A stretch of DNA of 64,000 bases from Leptospira neocaledonica (GCF_002812205.1 NZ_NPEA01000010.1:87552-151551); one strand, 5' to 3'. Positions 27,853 to 37,237 are shown, numbered from the stretch's first letter. Made by a program: numbers and translations. Notes: generated by a model from the sequence alone, not told the origin.

Positions 27853-28979
27853 TCGTATCCTCTCCGGAAACTTCTTCTCCTGAAATGAAAAGTACAGGAG
27901 AAGAAAAGAAGAAAAAAAAGGGACGAAAAGTCCCGCCTATTCTCGTATACGTAGTGTTAGCTATTGGACTTTTCGGGATCGGGATACTTTCCCTCAAATT
28001 CGGATCCATACAACTTTCTACCGAAGAGATCCTGAAAGTATTGATCTTAGGACAAGATTCCTTATCCGAGTTGGAAATCCCACATTCCATTCTAGTCTGG
28101 AATTTAAGAATGCCAAGACTCGTATTATCCATGTTAGTTGGCGCATGTCTTGCTTCCGCCGGAGTCTGTATACAAGGACTATTTCGAAATCCGCTGGTAG
28201 AACCTGGATTTATTGGAGTAAGCCCTGGAGCAGCGTTAGCAGCCTCGACTTGGATCGTATTTTCTGAAAAAATACTTACATTCTTTCCAGCAGAACTAAA
28301 AGGAAAGGAAAGTTTCCTATTACAGTTATTCGCTTTTGGTGGCGCACTTTCCGTCTCCTTCTTCTTACATTTGGTTTCCAAAAGAGAAGGTGGAGGATTC
28401 TCCTTAGTTTTGGTGCTCGCCGGGATCGCAGTAAATGCAACCGTAGTTTCTCTTTTAGGATTTTTATCTTATCTCGCAGATGATTCACAACTTAGGAACC
28501 TTACCTTCTGGAGTTTGGGAAGTATGGCAGTAGCAAGCTGGCATAAAATTTATCTGCTCGGTTCCGTTCTTCTGATCGTTACCCTCTTCTTTCCGGTACT
28601 TGCCAGAGGTCTGGATGCTTTGGCTTTAGGAGAAGCAGAAGCTTTTCATACTGGCTTTAAAGTAAGAAGGATCCGAAATCTTACCATCGTTCTAGCGAGT
28701 CTATTAGTTGGAGTAAGTATTTCCATCTGCGGAAATATAGCATTCGTAGGTTTGATCGTCCCTCATATTCTGCGAATGGTTTTAGGACCAGGTCATAAAA
28801 CGTTATTACCTGCTTCTTTATTCGGAGGAGCACTTCTTCTTTCCGTAGCGGACTTGGCAGCGCGTACTGTAGCATTCCCTTCCGAACTTCCGATCGGTAT
28901 TATTGCCGCAGGGATAGGTGGCCCATTCTTCTTATTCTTAATCCTACAAGCAAAACGTAGAGAAGGAGAATTTAGATGA
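27849..28979 (+). CDS. hmuU: Heme ABC transporter permease HmuU-like
   Basis: FecCD-family permease of 376 residues with about ten membrane spans. The N-terminus has an unusual cytoplasmic lysine run (GEEKKKKKGRKVPP) before the first helix; the rest is standard, with WNLRMPRLVLSMLVGACLA, RNPLVEPGFIGVSPGA, and AFVGLIVPHILRMVLGPGH, the coupling-loop region contacting the ATPase. It forms a homodimer with two HmuV subunits. ATGA overlaps at both ends show tight translational coupling. Confidence 0.9.
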   Translation: MIVSSPETSSPEMKSTGEEKKKKKGRKVPPILVYVVLAIGLFGIGILSLKFGSIQLSTEEILKVLILGQDSLSELEIPHSILVWNLRMPRLVLSMLVGACLASAGVCIQGLFRNPLVEPGFIGVSPGAALAASTWIVFSEKILTFFPAELKGKESFLLQLFAFGGALSVSFFLHLVSKREGGGFSLVLVLAGIAVNATVVSLLGFLSYLADDSQLRNLTFWSLGSMAVASWHKIYLLGSVLLIVTLFFPVLARGLDALALGEAEAFHTGFKVRRIRNLTIVLASLLVGVSISICGNIAFVGLIVPHILRMVLGPGHKTLLPASLFGGALLLSVADLAARTVAFPSELPIGIIAAGIGGPFFLFLILQAKRREGEFR

Positions 28980-29833
28980 GTCTAGTATTATCAGAAGTTT
29001 CTTTATCCAGAGGTGGAAGGTTCCTATTATCCGGGGTCAATTTGAGTTTGTATCCCGGAGAACTTTTAATCGTGCTCGGTCCCAATGGAGCAGGAAAATC
29101 CACCTTATTAAAATTATTCTCCGGAGAAATGTCCCCGGACAAAGGATTGGTACTTTTGGATGGGATTCCCCTATCAGAGTATGATTCAGAAGACCTAGCA
29201 CTTCGTAGAAGTGTACTTTCTCAGGAATCCGAGATTCATTTCCCGTTCATTGCCGATGAGATCGTTCGTATGGGAAGGTCCTGCTCTAAATTAAGAGTTC
29301 CTAAACCGTTAGAAGACCAGATCACCGAAGATGCATTTCATGCCGTACATTTAGGAGAAAGAGAAAGATTCCAAACTTATAATAAACTTTCGGGTGGAGA
29401 AAAACAAAGGACCCAAATGGCAAGAGTTTTGGTCCAGGACAAAGAACCTACCCAAAGAGAAAGTTACGTTCTTTTAGACGAGCCTGGAGCTTCCTTAGAT
29501 CCAAACAGAATACATTCTTTATTAGAAAAAGCAAAACAACTTAGTAAAGAAGGAAGAGGAGTTCTTTGCATCCTTCATGATCTAAACCTTGCCTTGAGAT
29601 ATGCTGATCGGATCGCAGTATTAAAAGAAGGTAAAATACTAGCGGATGGAGTTCCGGAGAATATACTGGATGAAAAATTCGTCCTAGAACATTTCCAATT
29701 GAGAACCAAGAAGATTCCTTTCCCCGAAGGAGGGCATTATTTAATCCCTCTCGGTCCCGCTGACCCGAACAAAACAAACGACCTACCCTATACATTAAAT
29801 GCTAAAGGAGTGAAAGAAAATGTCCATCGCTGA
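28976..29833 (+). CDS. hmuV: Heme ABC transporter ATPase HmuV-like
   Basis: Cytoplasmic ATP-binding subunit, 285 residues. Walker A GPNGAGKSTLLKL (about 37-49), Q-loop RSVLSQ, signature LSGGEKQRTQMARVL, Walker B YVLLDEPGASLD and switch histidine ILHDLNLALRYADR are all intact, in the form typical of heme/siderophore ATPases. The C-terminal extension (about 250-285) is normal. It overlaps the permease by 4 nt and the next gene by 14 nt. Confidence 0.93.
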   Translation: MSLVLSEVSLSRGGRFLLSGVNLSLYPGELLIVLGPNGAGKSTLLKLFSGEMSPDKGLVLLDGIPLSEYDSEDLALRRSVLSQESEIHFPFIADEIVRMGRSCSKLRVPKPLEDQITEDAFHAVHLGERERFQTYNKLSGGEKQRTQMARVLVQDKEPTQRESYVLLDEPGASLDPNRIHSLLEKAKQLSKEGRGVLCILHDLNLALRYADRIAVLKEGKILADGVPENILDEKFVLEHFQLRTKKIPFPEGGHYLIPLGPADPNKTNDLPYTLNAKGVKENVHR

Positions 29834-30905
29834 ATCGTTAGAAATCGAGAATATAATCAAAGATTGGAAACAAATCAAAGAAACACAACCTCGTCTTAGA
29901 ATGAGAGAGATCGCCTCCCAACTCAAAACTTCGGAAGGTGGACTACTCGCTGCCTCCGAGATCTCCAAAACGGAAGGATTCCCACAAGTTTCTTCTCTCA
30001 AAACTAATTGGGGAGAATTATTCGCAAAATTCGGAGAATTGGGACATGTAATGGTCCTCACTCGCAACGAAGCCTGTGTACATGAAAGAAAAGGAATATT
30101 CGAAAAAGTAAGTTCCGGCCCGGGACATATTTTAGTAGTCGGAGCGGATATTGATCTCAGACTTTTCCCGGGAATCTGGAAATACGGATTTTCGGTAGAA
30201 GAACCTAAACAAGATTCCACTCAAAGGTCCTTTCAGTTCTTCGGCGAAAATGGAGAAGCGATGTTCAAACTTTTCCTAACGGATAAATCGAATGTATCCG
30301 TGTGGGAAAAGTTAAGATCTGAATTCAGAAACGAATCTCCTGATTTCTCCTCCTTATTCTCTTCTGAAAACAAAAAGGAAACCGCTATTGCGGAGAAAAA
30401 AGAACTTAAGCCGGAAACCAAGACTGAATTCTTAAACGACTGGGGAAAATTAGAGGATACTCATGAATTTTTCTCTCTATTAAAAAAACATGGTGTTTCC
30501 AGAATACAATCCATGGAAATCGCAAACGGGAAATTCACCAAAACTGTAGAGACCAAGGCAGTATTAAGAATGTTAGAAATGGCTTCTTTGGACAGAACAC
30601 CGATCATGGTTTTTGTGGGGAACCCAGGCTCCATCCAGATTCATACGGGAGAAGTCACCAATATTAAGGTTTTAGAATCTTGGTGGAATGTTCTGGATCC
30701 GGAATTCAATCTACACTTAAGATCCGATCTGATCTCTAAAACATATATAGTGGATAAACCCTCCAAAGATGGAATAATTCATTCCATGGAAGTATATGAT
30801 GCCGATGGGGAATTAATCGTTCAGTTTTTTGGAAAAAGAAAACCAGGACAACCGGAAAGAACCGATTGGGTAAGCCTATTAGATAAGGTTTCTGTAATCG
30901 ATTAA
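29820..30905 (+). CDS. HemS/HmuS-family cytoplasmic heme-binding or degrading protein
   Basis: A 361-residue soluble protein with two related halves, as in HemS/ChuS/HmuS. The N-terminal half shows LRMREIASQLKTSEGGLLAA, then LTRNEACVHERKGIFEKV; the second half begins about 205 (DWGKLEDTHEFFSLLKKHGV) and ends IVQFFGKRKPGQPE. In the family this protein takes heme from the ABC importer for storage, delivery or breakdown; some members open the porphyrin ring. Which applies here cannot be told. It starts inside the ATPase gene with an AAAGGAG site, so the end of the operon is tightly packed. Confidence 0.85.
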   Translation: MSIAESLEIENIIKDWKQIKETQPRLRMREIASQLKTSEGGLLAASEISKTEGFPQVSSLKTNWGELFAKFGELGHVMVLTRNEACVHERKGIFEKVSSGPGHILVVGADIDLRLFPGIWKYGFSVEEPKQDSTQRSFQFFGENGEAMFKLFLTDKSNVSVWEKLRSEFRNESPDFSSLFSSENKKETAIAEKKELKPETKTEFLNDWGKLEDTHEFFSLLKKHGVSRIQSMEIANGKFTKTVETKAVLRMLEMASLDRTPIMVFVGNPGSIQIHTGEVTNIKVLESWWNVLDPEFNLHLRSDLISKTYIVDKPSKDGIIHSMEVYDADGELIVQFFGKRKPGQPERTDWVSLLDKVSVID

Positions 30906-30917
30906 GAATAGAATAAT

Positions 30918-30953
30918 CGTTAGCTCTTTTAGAATAAATCCAAAGAGCTAACG
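30918..30953. terminator. Bidirectional terminator between heme operon and DoxX gene
   Basis: A perfect 12-bp stem (CGTTAGCTCTTT / AAAGAGCTAACG) with a 12-nt loop in the gap between converging genes. T-runs are weak on both sides, so efficiency is uncertain, but place and symmetry fit a shared terminator. Confidence 0.65.
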
Positions 30954-30962
30954 AAACTTTCC

Positions 30963-31391
30963 TTAAACACTCTTATGTGTTTCTATATAAAAATCAGCCG
31001 AGATACGACCGGATCCATACAAAGAAAAGTGTAAAAGTAAAAGTAGGATCATGGAAGCGTAAGGCAGATTTGATCCTGGAGATACGAAACCTTCTCTCGC
31101 ATGGATAAACAAAACAGCCCCGACTAGGACAGGCAATTGTAAAATCGCGGAGAATCTAGTCAGAAGTCCTACCATCAGCAGCACACCACCACAAATGTGA
31201 GCTATCACTATATAATGAGCGAGCAATGTAGAAGCATAAGGAGCATTATTCAGTTCCATGAGTCGGATGAGTGAATCCGTATCCGCAAGGAATGCTAGTC
31301 CCTTATATACCAGAACCCCGCCCAAATATACGCGGACCATATCGATCCACCAATCCCGATGAGTCTCTAACCAATCATGCCATCTTTCCAT
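30963..31391 (-). CDS. DoxX-family membrane protein
   Basis: A protein of about 142 residues with four hydrophobic segments; MVRVYLGGVLVYKGLAFL, IAHICGGVLLMVGLLTR and SMILLLLLHFSLYGSG give the DoxX-like pattern. I place the start at 31391 because GGAGG lies 5 nt before that ATG; a second ATG nine codons earlier lacks a ribosome site. DoxX proteins are linked to redox or quinone functions in some bacteria, with no defined role here. It converges on the heme operon. Confidence 0.8.
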   Translation of the reverse strand: MERWHDWLETHRDWWIDMVRVYLGGVLVYKGLAFLADTDSLIRLMELNNAPYASTLLAHYIVIAHICGGVLLMVGLLTRFSAILQLPVLVGAVLFIHAREGFVSPGSNLPYASMILLLLLHFSLYGSGRISADFYIETHKSV

Positions 31392-31443
31392 ACGGACCTC
31401 CGTCCAGCGATGGAACATTCTATCTTTCTTTTTTTGAAAATCA

Positions 31444-31465
31444 AGATCTCTTGTAAAAAAGAGAT
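31444..31465 (-). terminator. Hairpin downstream of MORN lipoprotein
   Basis: GATCTCTT / AAGAGATC stem with a 6-nt loop about 70 nt past the MORN gene stop, followed on the minus strand by a short T-rich stretch (GATTTTC). Also near two direct copies of TCGTTTATTAA (about 31484 and 31525). Weak terminator candidate. Confidence 0.35.
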
Positions 31466-31536
31466 CCTTTATAATCGAACAATCGTTTATTAATATTAAT
31501 AATAACTCATCCGAAAGGATTATCGTTTATTAAGGA

Positions 31537-32115
31537 TTACTTACAGAATAACTTTCTACTCTCTAATCTGCATCGAGTCGTTCTACCGGCTTTCGTATAT
31601 TTACCGTTCCCATTACCTTCTGCCGTAAATGAACCGCTAAAAACGGAACCATCCCGGAACACATAACGTCCTGAACCTATTTTTTTATCTTCGGACCAAT
31701 TACCTTCGTATCTATCACCATCCGAATAAGCCAAGGTTCCCCAACCTTCTCTCATCTCTCCTACAAATCTGCCGGAGTACACGTCTTTGGTATCATAAAC
31801 ATAAATACCTTCTCCGTTTTTACAGTTTCCTTTTTTACATCCGGGAGAACCGCTTGCAAAAGATCTAAGACTGACTGCAGGACTCGGTTCCGGTTTTCTT
31901 TCGATAGGTTTACCATCCGCGTCCTCGTCAAAATATTCTCTGGAAGAAATATCAGAGTCTTGGTCTCTATCGTCCGCCTTCTTTTTAGGTTTTAATCTTT
32001 CGATCTCTGGGTTGGACTTTGGCTTTGGTTTAGAACAATTAGAAAAGAAGAAGGAACTGGAGCTGGAAAATAAGAATACGGATAAGGCAATCGAGCTGAA
32101 AATTTTTTTGATCAT
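31537..32115 (-). CDS. MORN-repeat lipoprotein
   Basis: A 192-residue protein with signal and lipobox (serine/phenylalanine-rich hydrophobic run ending FFSNC, about residue 27), a charged low-complexity linker (KPKPKSNPEIERLKPKKKADD), and a C-terminal set of MORN repeats: GKNCKNG-like start, YSGRFVGEMREGWGTL, YEGNWSEDKKIGSGRY, FSGSFTAEGNGNGKY. Four cysteines (CKKGNC, CRLESRKLFC) suggest disulfides closing the repeat stack. MORN repeats mediate membrane or protein contacts; the partner is unknown. Confidence 0.82.
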   Translation of the reverse strand: MIKKIFSSIALSVFLFSSSSSFFFSNCSKPKPKSNPEIERLKPKKKADDRDQDSDISSREYFDEDADGKPIERKPEPSPAVSLRSFASGSPGCKKGNCKNGEGIYVYDTKDVYSGRFVGEMREGWGTLAYSDGDRYEGNWSEDKKIGSGRYVFRDGSVFSGSFTAEGNGNGKYTKAGRTTRCRLESRKLFCK

Positions 32116-32171
32116 TCTGGATCCCGGATTCCCTACAGAGAGCCCGGGAAGATCAGAATGTCAATAAAGTT

Positions 32172-33407
32172 CTAAGACTGTTTTTCCAAAACAAGCAGAG
32201 TGATCTCGGAAGGAGCTCCTATTCTTAAAGGAGGTCCCCAATAACCGGTTCCCCTACTTACATAAAGTTGGGTATCTTCCCATTTACTTAGGCCCGCTAC
32301 AAACTTTTGGAAAAGATGGATGAAAACATTTCCCGGGAAGTATTGGCCTCCGTGAGTATGCCCGGAGAGCTGCAGATCGTATCCTACCTTAGCCGCTTCA
32401 AAAACGGAATTAGGTTGGTGAGCAAGTAGTACCTTATAGTGAGCCGCTTCCGTTCCGAGAGAAGCCTGTTTAGGATCCGTCCTATGACCGGGAATAACAG
32501 TATGAGCCTTATAATCGGTGACACCTGCGACAGCAATTTTCGCACCATTATGCTCTATTAATTTATTCTGATTTAATAATACATTAATTCCAAGATCTTC
32601 TAATTCTCGAATCCAGGCTATGACGCCGGAATAATATTCGTGGTTCCCGGTTACGAAGAATGTACCGTACTTGGATTCCAGATCTTTCAGCGGAGAAACA
32701 TGGTGTTTCAACATGTTTACGGTGCCGTCTACCAGATCTCCAGTAATCGCAACCAGATCCGGCTCAAGAGAATTTGTCTTAGACACCACACCTTCTAAAA
32801 AATTTCCCTTGATCGTAGGCCCAATATGGATATCGGAAAGTTGTACAATCTTAAAACCCTGCAGTCCCTCCGGCAGATCCTTCACCTTGATTCTTACGTA
32901 TTTGACAGTCGGAGTTTTTTTAGCCTGGTAGAATCCGAAAGCGGTCAACCCGCCTGCGATTCCCAAAAGTGCGAATGAAGAGATCCTAGCCAAAAAATCC
33001 CCCCTTCCGAATTTTTCAGACCCTAATAGGGCCTCGGTTTCAGCTGATGCGACAGAAATACTTTTGGATTGTAGAAGGTCCGAAAGATAAATAACGCCTT
33101 TCCAAACCAAATTTCCTAGATCTTTGAAAACCACGAAGGAAACAAGGATGGTCGCAAACCCCAAGGTGATAAAAGCGGAGTAGGCCCAAAACTTTTGCCA
33201 CTGGGTTTCTCTAAAAAATAAACTTAAAAGATAAGCGCTAGGAGTGAGAAGGACCAGAAAAACCACTCCGATCCAGAGAAAAACCTTCTGAAAAGTTCCA
33301 AGTTCGAAAGGTGCGATCAAACGACTGGTCGCATAAGAATAACCTATCAAAAGAATTACGGTAAAAACACTGAGAAAAATCACTAACCTTTGCAAATCGA
33401 ACTCCAT
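32172..33407 (-). CDS. Membrane-bound metallophosphoesterase
   Basis: A 411-residue protein with four or five N-terminal membrane spans (about 10-28, 38-62, 72-95, 155-175) and a calcineurin-like phosphoesterase domain about 190-405. All metal-binding blocks are present: QLSDIHIG, AITGDLVDG, VTGNHEYYSG, LLAHQPN and LSGHTHGGQ. This layout is that of the YkuE/UDP-2,3-diacylglucosamine-hydrolase-like membrane group, whose substrates are mostly unknown. It ends in a beta strand EITLLVLEKQS. The gene is divergent from the next phosphatase. Confidence 0.88.
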   Translation of the reverse strand: MEFDLQRLVIFLSVFTVILLIGYSYATSRLIAPFELGTFQKVFLWIGVVFLVLLTPSAYLLSLFFRETQWQKFWAYSAFITLGFATILVSFVVFKDLGNLVWKGVIYLSDLLQSKSISVASAETEALLGSEKFGRGDFLARISSFALLGIAGGLTAFGFYQAKKTPTVKYVRIKVKDLPEGLQGFKIVQLSDIHIGPTIKGNFLEGVVSKTNSLEPDLVAITGDLVDGTVNMLKHHVSPLKDLESKYGTFFVTGNHEYYSGVIAWIRELEDLGINVLLNQNKLIEHNGAKIAVAGVTDYKAHTVIPGHRTDPKQASLGTEAAHYKVLLAHQPNSVFEAAKVGYDLQLSGHTHGGQYFPGNVFIHLFQKFVAGLSKWEDTQLYVSRGTGYWGPPLRIGAPSEITLLVLEKQS

Positions 33408-33540
33408 ACGTCTGACTCATATATCCGACCGAAAAAAAGGGCGAGAGTTCCTCCAAAAACGACCTTTCTCACATTTTGTTCCGACAGAAAACGACAATCC
33501 GTTGACTTACTCGCCGATCCATGAGAGTCTTGCCCCATCT

Positions 33541-35304
33541 ATGTCCACTATTGACTCGGAAACCAGAAAATACAAAAGTCTACTGAATACGAGTACGATC
33601 CTAAATGCAAATTTAGACCTATATCAACTTCTCCCATTGATCATGTTGTATTCCAAAGATCTGTTGGAGGCGGAAGCAAGCTCCCTATTTCTTTTAGAGG
33701 AGAAGGACGGATTTTTGTACTGCGAAGTTGCCTTGGGTGAAAAAGGTGAGATCGTCCAAAAATATGCAAGGCTGGAACCTGGACAGGGTATCGCAGGTTG
33801 GGTAGCGAAAGAGAAAAAAGCAATCATACTTGAAGATGCATACACTGACCCAAGATTTAATCCTGCCTTGGATCAAAAAACGGGATTTAGGACCAGATCT
33901 CTTGCATGTGTTCCTTTATACATTGCGGACAAGGTAATCGGAACCCTTGAAATTCTGAACAAATCGGACAACAGAAGTTTCGAAGCTTCGGATGTAGAGG
34001 TTCTTAATTCACTTTCCGAAATGGCTGCAATCGCAATTAAAAATGCACAAGCACATGAAACTCTTAAAAAGAGAGTGTTGGAACTCCGACTACTTTACGA
34101 ATTCGAAAAATTAACAGTCGCAGAAAAAAGTATCCATGAATTGGGAAATTGGCTCTTGGACAAGGTACTCGAATTCTTAGAAGCAAAGGCGGGAACCATT
34201 TATATTGCAGATCCGACTTTGGAAGTCTTAAGAGTGCTCGCAGCCAGAGGAATCCCAGAAGAAGCAATCCATAATATACAGGTCCCTTACGGAGAAGGAA
34301 TTTCAGGTTGGGTCGCAAAAGAGAAACAAAGTCTACTTATCCAAAATTTGGACGAGGATCCAAGATATGATAAGAGCGCTAAATACAAATTCGAAGCAAA
34401 TTCACTCATCTCCGCTCCACTATTATTCCGAGGAGAATTATTAGGAGTCATCAGCGTAAATAATAAGTATTCCGGATTTGCATTCACGCATGCAGATCTA
34501 GAAATGTTGGGCGCAATTGCAAACAGACTCAGTGTCACCATCAAAAACGCGAACCTATTTCACAAAGTTTTGGATACGGATAGAGAGTTAAAACGTGCCA
34601 GAGAAGTAATGCATAAGATCCTTCCTTCTAGCCTTCCTTATGTAGGAGGTTTGGAATTCGGAGTACAACATATTCCGTACGATAATGTAGGTGGTGATTT
34701 TTATAATATTCTAAAATTAGACGAGAATCGTAGCGCAGTCTTGATCGCCGACGTTTCCGGTCATGGTCTTTCCGCCTCTGTAGTTGCCACAGTCATTCAT
34801 ACTGTTGTAAGCACTTTCGATTCAGAAACATTAAGTAGTCCCTCTAAATTTTTCACCGCGCTCAACTATGCACTATATAATAAATTAGCAGGGAATTTCC
34901 TAACCGCATTTTACGGGATCATCCATACAGGTACAAATACATTGTCCTATACCAATGCCGGTCATAACCCTCCGATCTTGTATCGAAAATCGGAAGGAAG
35001 TTCCCTACATTTAGAAACAAAAGGAAAACTAGTCGGAGTGATCCCCGACTTATTCTTTGAAGAATATGTAACTTCTTTCCAACCACAAGACAGATTGGTT
35101 TTATATACGGATGGACTTACAGAACATTCTAATACAGATAGGACCAGAAGATACAGCGAAGACTTGCTAAGTCTGGCGGTCCGGAACCATTCTCAGACAC
35201 ATTCTGCGGAAGCAGCGGAAACTTTGATCAAAGAATGTAGGACCTATTGTCATAGATCCGATTTCGAAGACGATGTTACTCTGTTGATCGTGGATAGAGT
35301 TTAG
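33541..35304 (+). CDS. Tandem-GAF SpoIIE-type phosphatase (RsbU-like)
   Basis: Cytoplasmic signalling protein of about 587 residues. Two GAF domains (about 20-175 and 185-345; each contains a GQGIAGWVAKEKK or GEGISGWVAKEKQ motif) sense a small ligand or redox state, followed by a PP2C/SpoIIE domain (about 370-585) with VGGDFYNIL, LIADVSGHGLSASVV, TNAGHNPP, LYTDGLTEHS and DDVTLLIV metal ligands. Expected target: a phosphorylated STAS protein. Start uncertain: ATG 33541 is used; a TTG at 33502 would add 13 residues, and neither has a clear ribosome site. Confidence 0.88.
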   Translation: MSTIDSETRKYKSLLNTSTILNANLDLYQLLPLIMLYSKDLLEAEASSLFLLEEKDGFLYCEVALGEKGEIVQKYARLEPGQGIAGWVAKEKKAIILEDAYTDPRFNPALDQKTGFRTRSLACVPLYIADKVIGTLEILNKSDNRSFEASDVEVLNSLSEMAAIAIKNAQAHETLKKRVLELRLLYEFEKLTVAEKSIHELGNWLLDKVLEFLEAKAGTIYIADPTLEVLRVLAARGIPEEAIHNIQVPYGEGISGWVAKEKQSLLIQNLDEDPRYDKSAKYKFEANSLISAPLLFRGELLGVISVNNKYSGFAFTHADLEMLGAIANRLSVTIKNANLFHKVLDTDRELKRAREVMHKILPSSLPYVGGLEFGVQHIPYDNVGGDFYNILKLDENRSAVLIADVSGHGLSASVVATVIHTVVSTFDSETLSSPSKFFTALNYALYNKLAGNFLTAFYGIIHTGTNTLSYTNAGHNPPILYRKSEGSSLHLETKGKLVGVIPDLFFEEYVTSFQPQDRLVLYTDGLTEHSNTDRTRRYSEDLLSLAVRNHSQTHSAEAAETLIKECRTYCHRSDFEDDVTLLIVDRV

Positions 35305-35351
35305 GATTTGTTGCTCGCTATCTGTAATTGGATCCGATCAGCTAATTAAAT

Positions 35352-36497
35352 TTATAACTTAGAAAACCTAGTGATCGCTTCCGGAACAATTCCAAAAACA
35401 TGATCCATGGCGGCAAGCCTCCAGTCTTCCCGGTTTGGATAGAACATTTGTTTAAATTCTTCTCGCACCTTATCCGCTTCCGATTCGGATTTGGAACCGT
35501 AAAATCTAATACGGTTCTCGCTGATCATTAAGAAACTTCCTCGGATTGCACCCATCACATTCAGATTTCCGAAAGTTCCCAGCTCGACAGTGATCGGGAA
35601 TAGATCCTTTTCTTTTGCTAAAATTTTACCGAAGAAGTCCGTAAAATCTCCGGAGGTCCTATAAAAGTCCTCCTCTCCTTCGTTTAAAAGAAGACCGAAA
35701 TCACCGAATACCTTTTTTAAATTTTTATCTTCTCTAGAACCTTTCTCTGCATTTTGCATGAGACTGATCCCGTTTTTTTCTCCATAACCTGTGTGAAAGT
35801 CCAAAATCAAAATACGATCATAAGGTTTTAACACCTTTTTAAAATATTTTCTTAGAACCCGGACCACAGGTTCCGGCTTTCTACCGCCGTAATAGATGCC
35901 CTTGGGGAATTCATACTGACCGTTTACAGCTGCATCCAAAACATACTTGGCACCGAAACGGATTACAACTCCCAAAAATCGGATAATGAAGAATACATAC
36001 TCGAAGAAAAAATTGCCGAACTCAGAACCGGGATTTAAGAAACTTTGGATCTTTCTGTACTTTTTATTTTTGAACTTTTTGTGAAGTTTTTCCCTTTTTA
36101 AAGCGAAGTTACGATTCAGATCTACGTTCTTTTCATTCACTCTCAGGAAATTTTTGAAACCATGAGCATTGATCCCATGCAAAATGAGAAAGTCCGAATT
36201 TTTCGGAAGTTTATAAGTGCTTTTATCATCCAGTAGAAATTCTTCAATCCATCTGCGTTGGAACGCAGAACCTGCAAATCCCTCTACCCCATGAATACCA
36301 GAGCTCATGATGACCAAACGTTTTGCTGGTTTTTTCTTTTCTCCTAAATAATAAACATCCAATTCTCCCCCGCCCTTTGGGATCTCCAGACATTCATGGT
36401 CGAAACGAGCAAACTTGGATTTTAACTGTTTCTTGTAGGATAAAAAGGCCTTTCTACAGGCTTCGTAGGTTTCTAGATAGTACGATAATACGTCCAC
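35352..36497 (-). CDS. DUF2817 / M14-like zinc peptidase-family protein
   Basis: A 381-residue protein without signal peptide. Motifs of the carboxypeptidase-like DUF2817 group are visible: SSGIHGVEGFAGSAFQ (HxxE zinc site), NEKNVDLNRNF (substrate arginine/asparagine), ILDFHTGYGEKN (third zinc ligand) and VELGTFG with the catalytic glutamate. The basic segment KKFKNKKYRKIQSF and a hydrophobic stretch near 165-185 may allow membrane contact. Peptidase or deacylase action is plausible; the substrate is unknown. Confidence 0.8.
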   Translation of the reverse strand: MDVLSYYLETYEACRKAFLSYKKQLKSKFARFDHECLEIPKGGGELDVYYLGEKKKPAKRLVIMSSGIHGVEGFAGSAFQRRWIEEFLLDDKSTYKLPKNSDFLILHGINAHGFKNFLRVNEKNVDLNRNFALKREKLHKKFKNKKYRKIQSFLNPGSEFGNFFFEYVFFIIRFLGVVIRFGAKYVLDAAVNGQYEFPKGIYYGGRKPEPVVRVLRKYFKKVLKPYDRILILDFHTGYGEKNGISLMQNAEKGSREDKNLKKVFGDFGLLLNEGEEDFYRTSGDFTDFFGKILAKEKDLFPITVELGTFGNLNVMGAIRGSFLMISENRIRFYGSKSESEADKVREEFKQMFYPNREDWRLAAMDHVFGIVPEAITRFSKL

Positions 36498-36652
36498 TCA
36501 ATCACGAACATACGGACCGCCGTTTCCCGGTCCAAAAAAAATCTTTCTTTTTGATTACGATTCGATGAATCTTAAACCTCTATTTTTACGTTTCTTTAGA
36601 TAGATCAGCCCCATCTAAACCCAAAATTATAAGTATAATATCCATCAAATAA

Positions 36653-36699
36653 GAAGAAGGCCCCCTACCCCTGACCATTCCCCACAGCGGGCCTTCTTC
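36653..36699. other. Isolated 11-bp hairpin, possible small RNA or terminator
   Basis: GAAGAAGGCCC pairs perfectly with GGGCCTTCTTC around a C-rich 25-nt loop. No gene ends nearby on either strand: the left gene starts at 36497 and the right one at 36953. On the minus strand the stem runs on into TTATTT. A TATAAT sequence occurs just upstream (36634-36639) on the plus strand without an obvious -35 box. Confidence 0.4.
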
Positions 36700-36834
36700 G
36701 GTTAAACAAAAAATGACTCATTAATTAAAGTATTATAATATTCTAAATATTAACATGATTCCAATTATAAAAACTATCCCTTTCGTGATAAATAAAATAA
36801 AAATATGATTTAACCCTTAAGAACTATAACTCTA

Positions 36835-36868
36835 ATCATGTAATAAACCACTCGTTATATTACATGAT
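36835..36868. promoter_or_regulatory. 11-bp perfect dyad upstream of small membrane protein
   Basis: ATCATGTAATA and TATTACATGAT form perfect arms with a 12-nt spacer, centred about 100 nt before the start at 36953. It is A+T-rich and not followed by T-run, fitting a binding site for a dimeric regulator. Confidence 0.45.
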
Positions 36869-36952
36869 ATTTTTTTAAAATAATTTTTCCAATCTTGTGA
36901 AATGTTCATCCCCCCTCATCGGTCTAACCTAGTACCTTAAGGAGGTATGAAC

Positions 36953-37237
36953 ATGGATACAGTGACCATCTTCGCATTAGCGCTTTTGGCTGTTCCTGTG
37001 TTTGCCCGGTTTGCCCGAGTATCCAAGGATGCGATGAATCGCTATCACCTAATCGGATTGGGAGGTCTTTTCCTAATTCTTGGTGAAGCTACGAAGATTA
37101 CTGCGACTAAAGTTACGCCTATAGCAGCAGTTCTTCCTATGATTGACATCGCAACTGCGATCCTAGCTTACGCGGGGGTACTTTTCGGGGTAGTATGGCT
37201 ATCACTCTACTACGTCAAACACCCGAACGAAATCTAA
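36953..37237 (+). CDS. Small membrane protein with strong translation signals
   Basis: A 94-residue protein with three hydrophobic segments (about 2-18, 30-45 and 62-86). I choose ATG 36953 since AAGGAGG lies 7 nt before it; the ATG at 36947 is only one base from that site. The near-perfect ribosome site, a preceding dyad and a strong terminator right after suggest a highly expressed, regulated single gene. I do not recognise the family. Confidence 0.8.
   Translation: MDTVTIFALALLAVPVFARFARVSKDAMNRYHLIGLGGLFLILGEATKITATKVTPIAAVLPMIDIATAILAYAGVLFGVVWLSLYYVKHPNEI

Larger units (their letters stand above)
36498..36952. other. 455-nt A+T-rich intergenic region
   Basis: No open reading frame of note. 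It contains a long-stem hairpin (36653-36699), a perfect 11-bp dyad (36835-36868) and the ribosome site AAGGAGG of the next gene (36939-36945). Both upstream region of the minus-strand gene at its left and of the small membrane protein at its right. Confidence 0.6.

Noticed and set aside
31483..31535. Direct repeat TCGTTTATTAA twice, considered as attachment site
   Set aside because: Only 11 bp, A+T-rich, no integrase or tRNA nearby; likely chance in an A+T-rich spacer.
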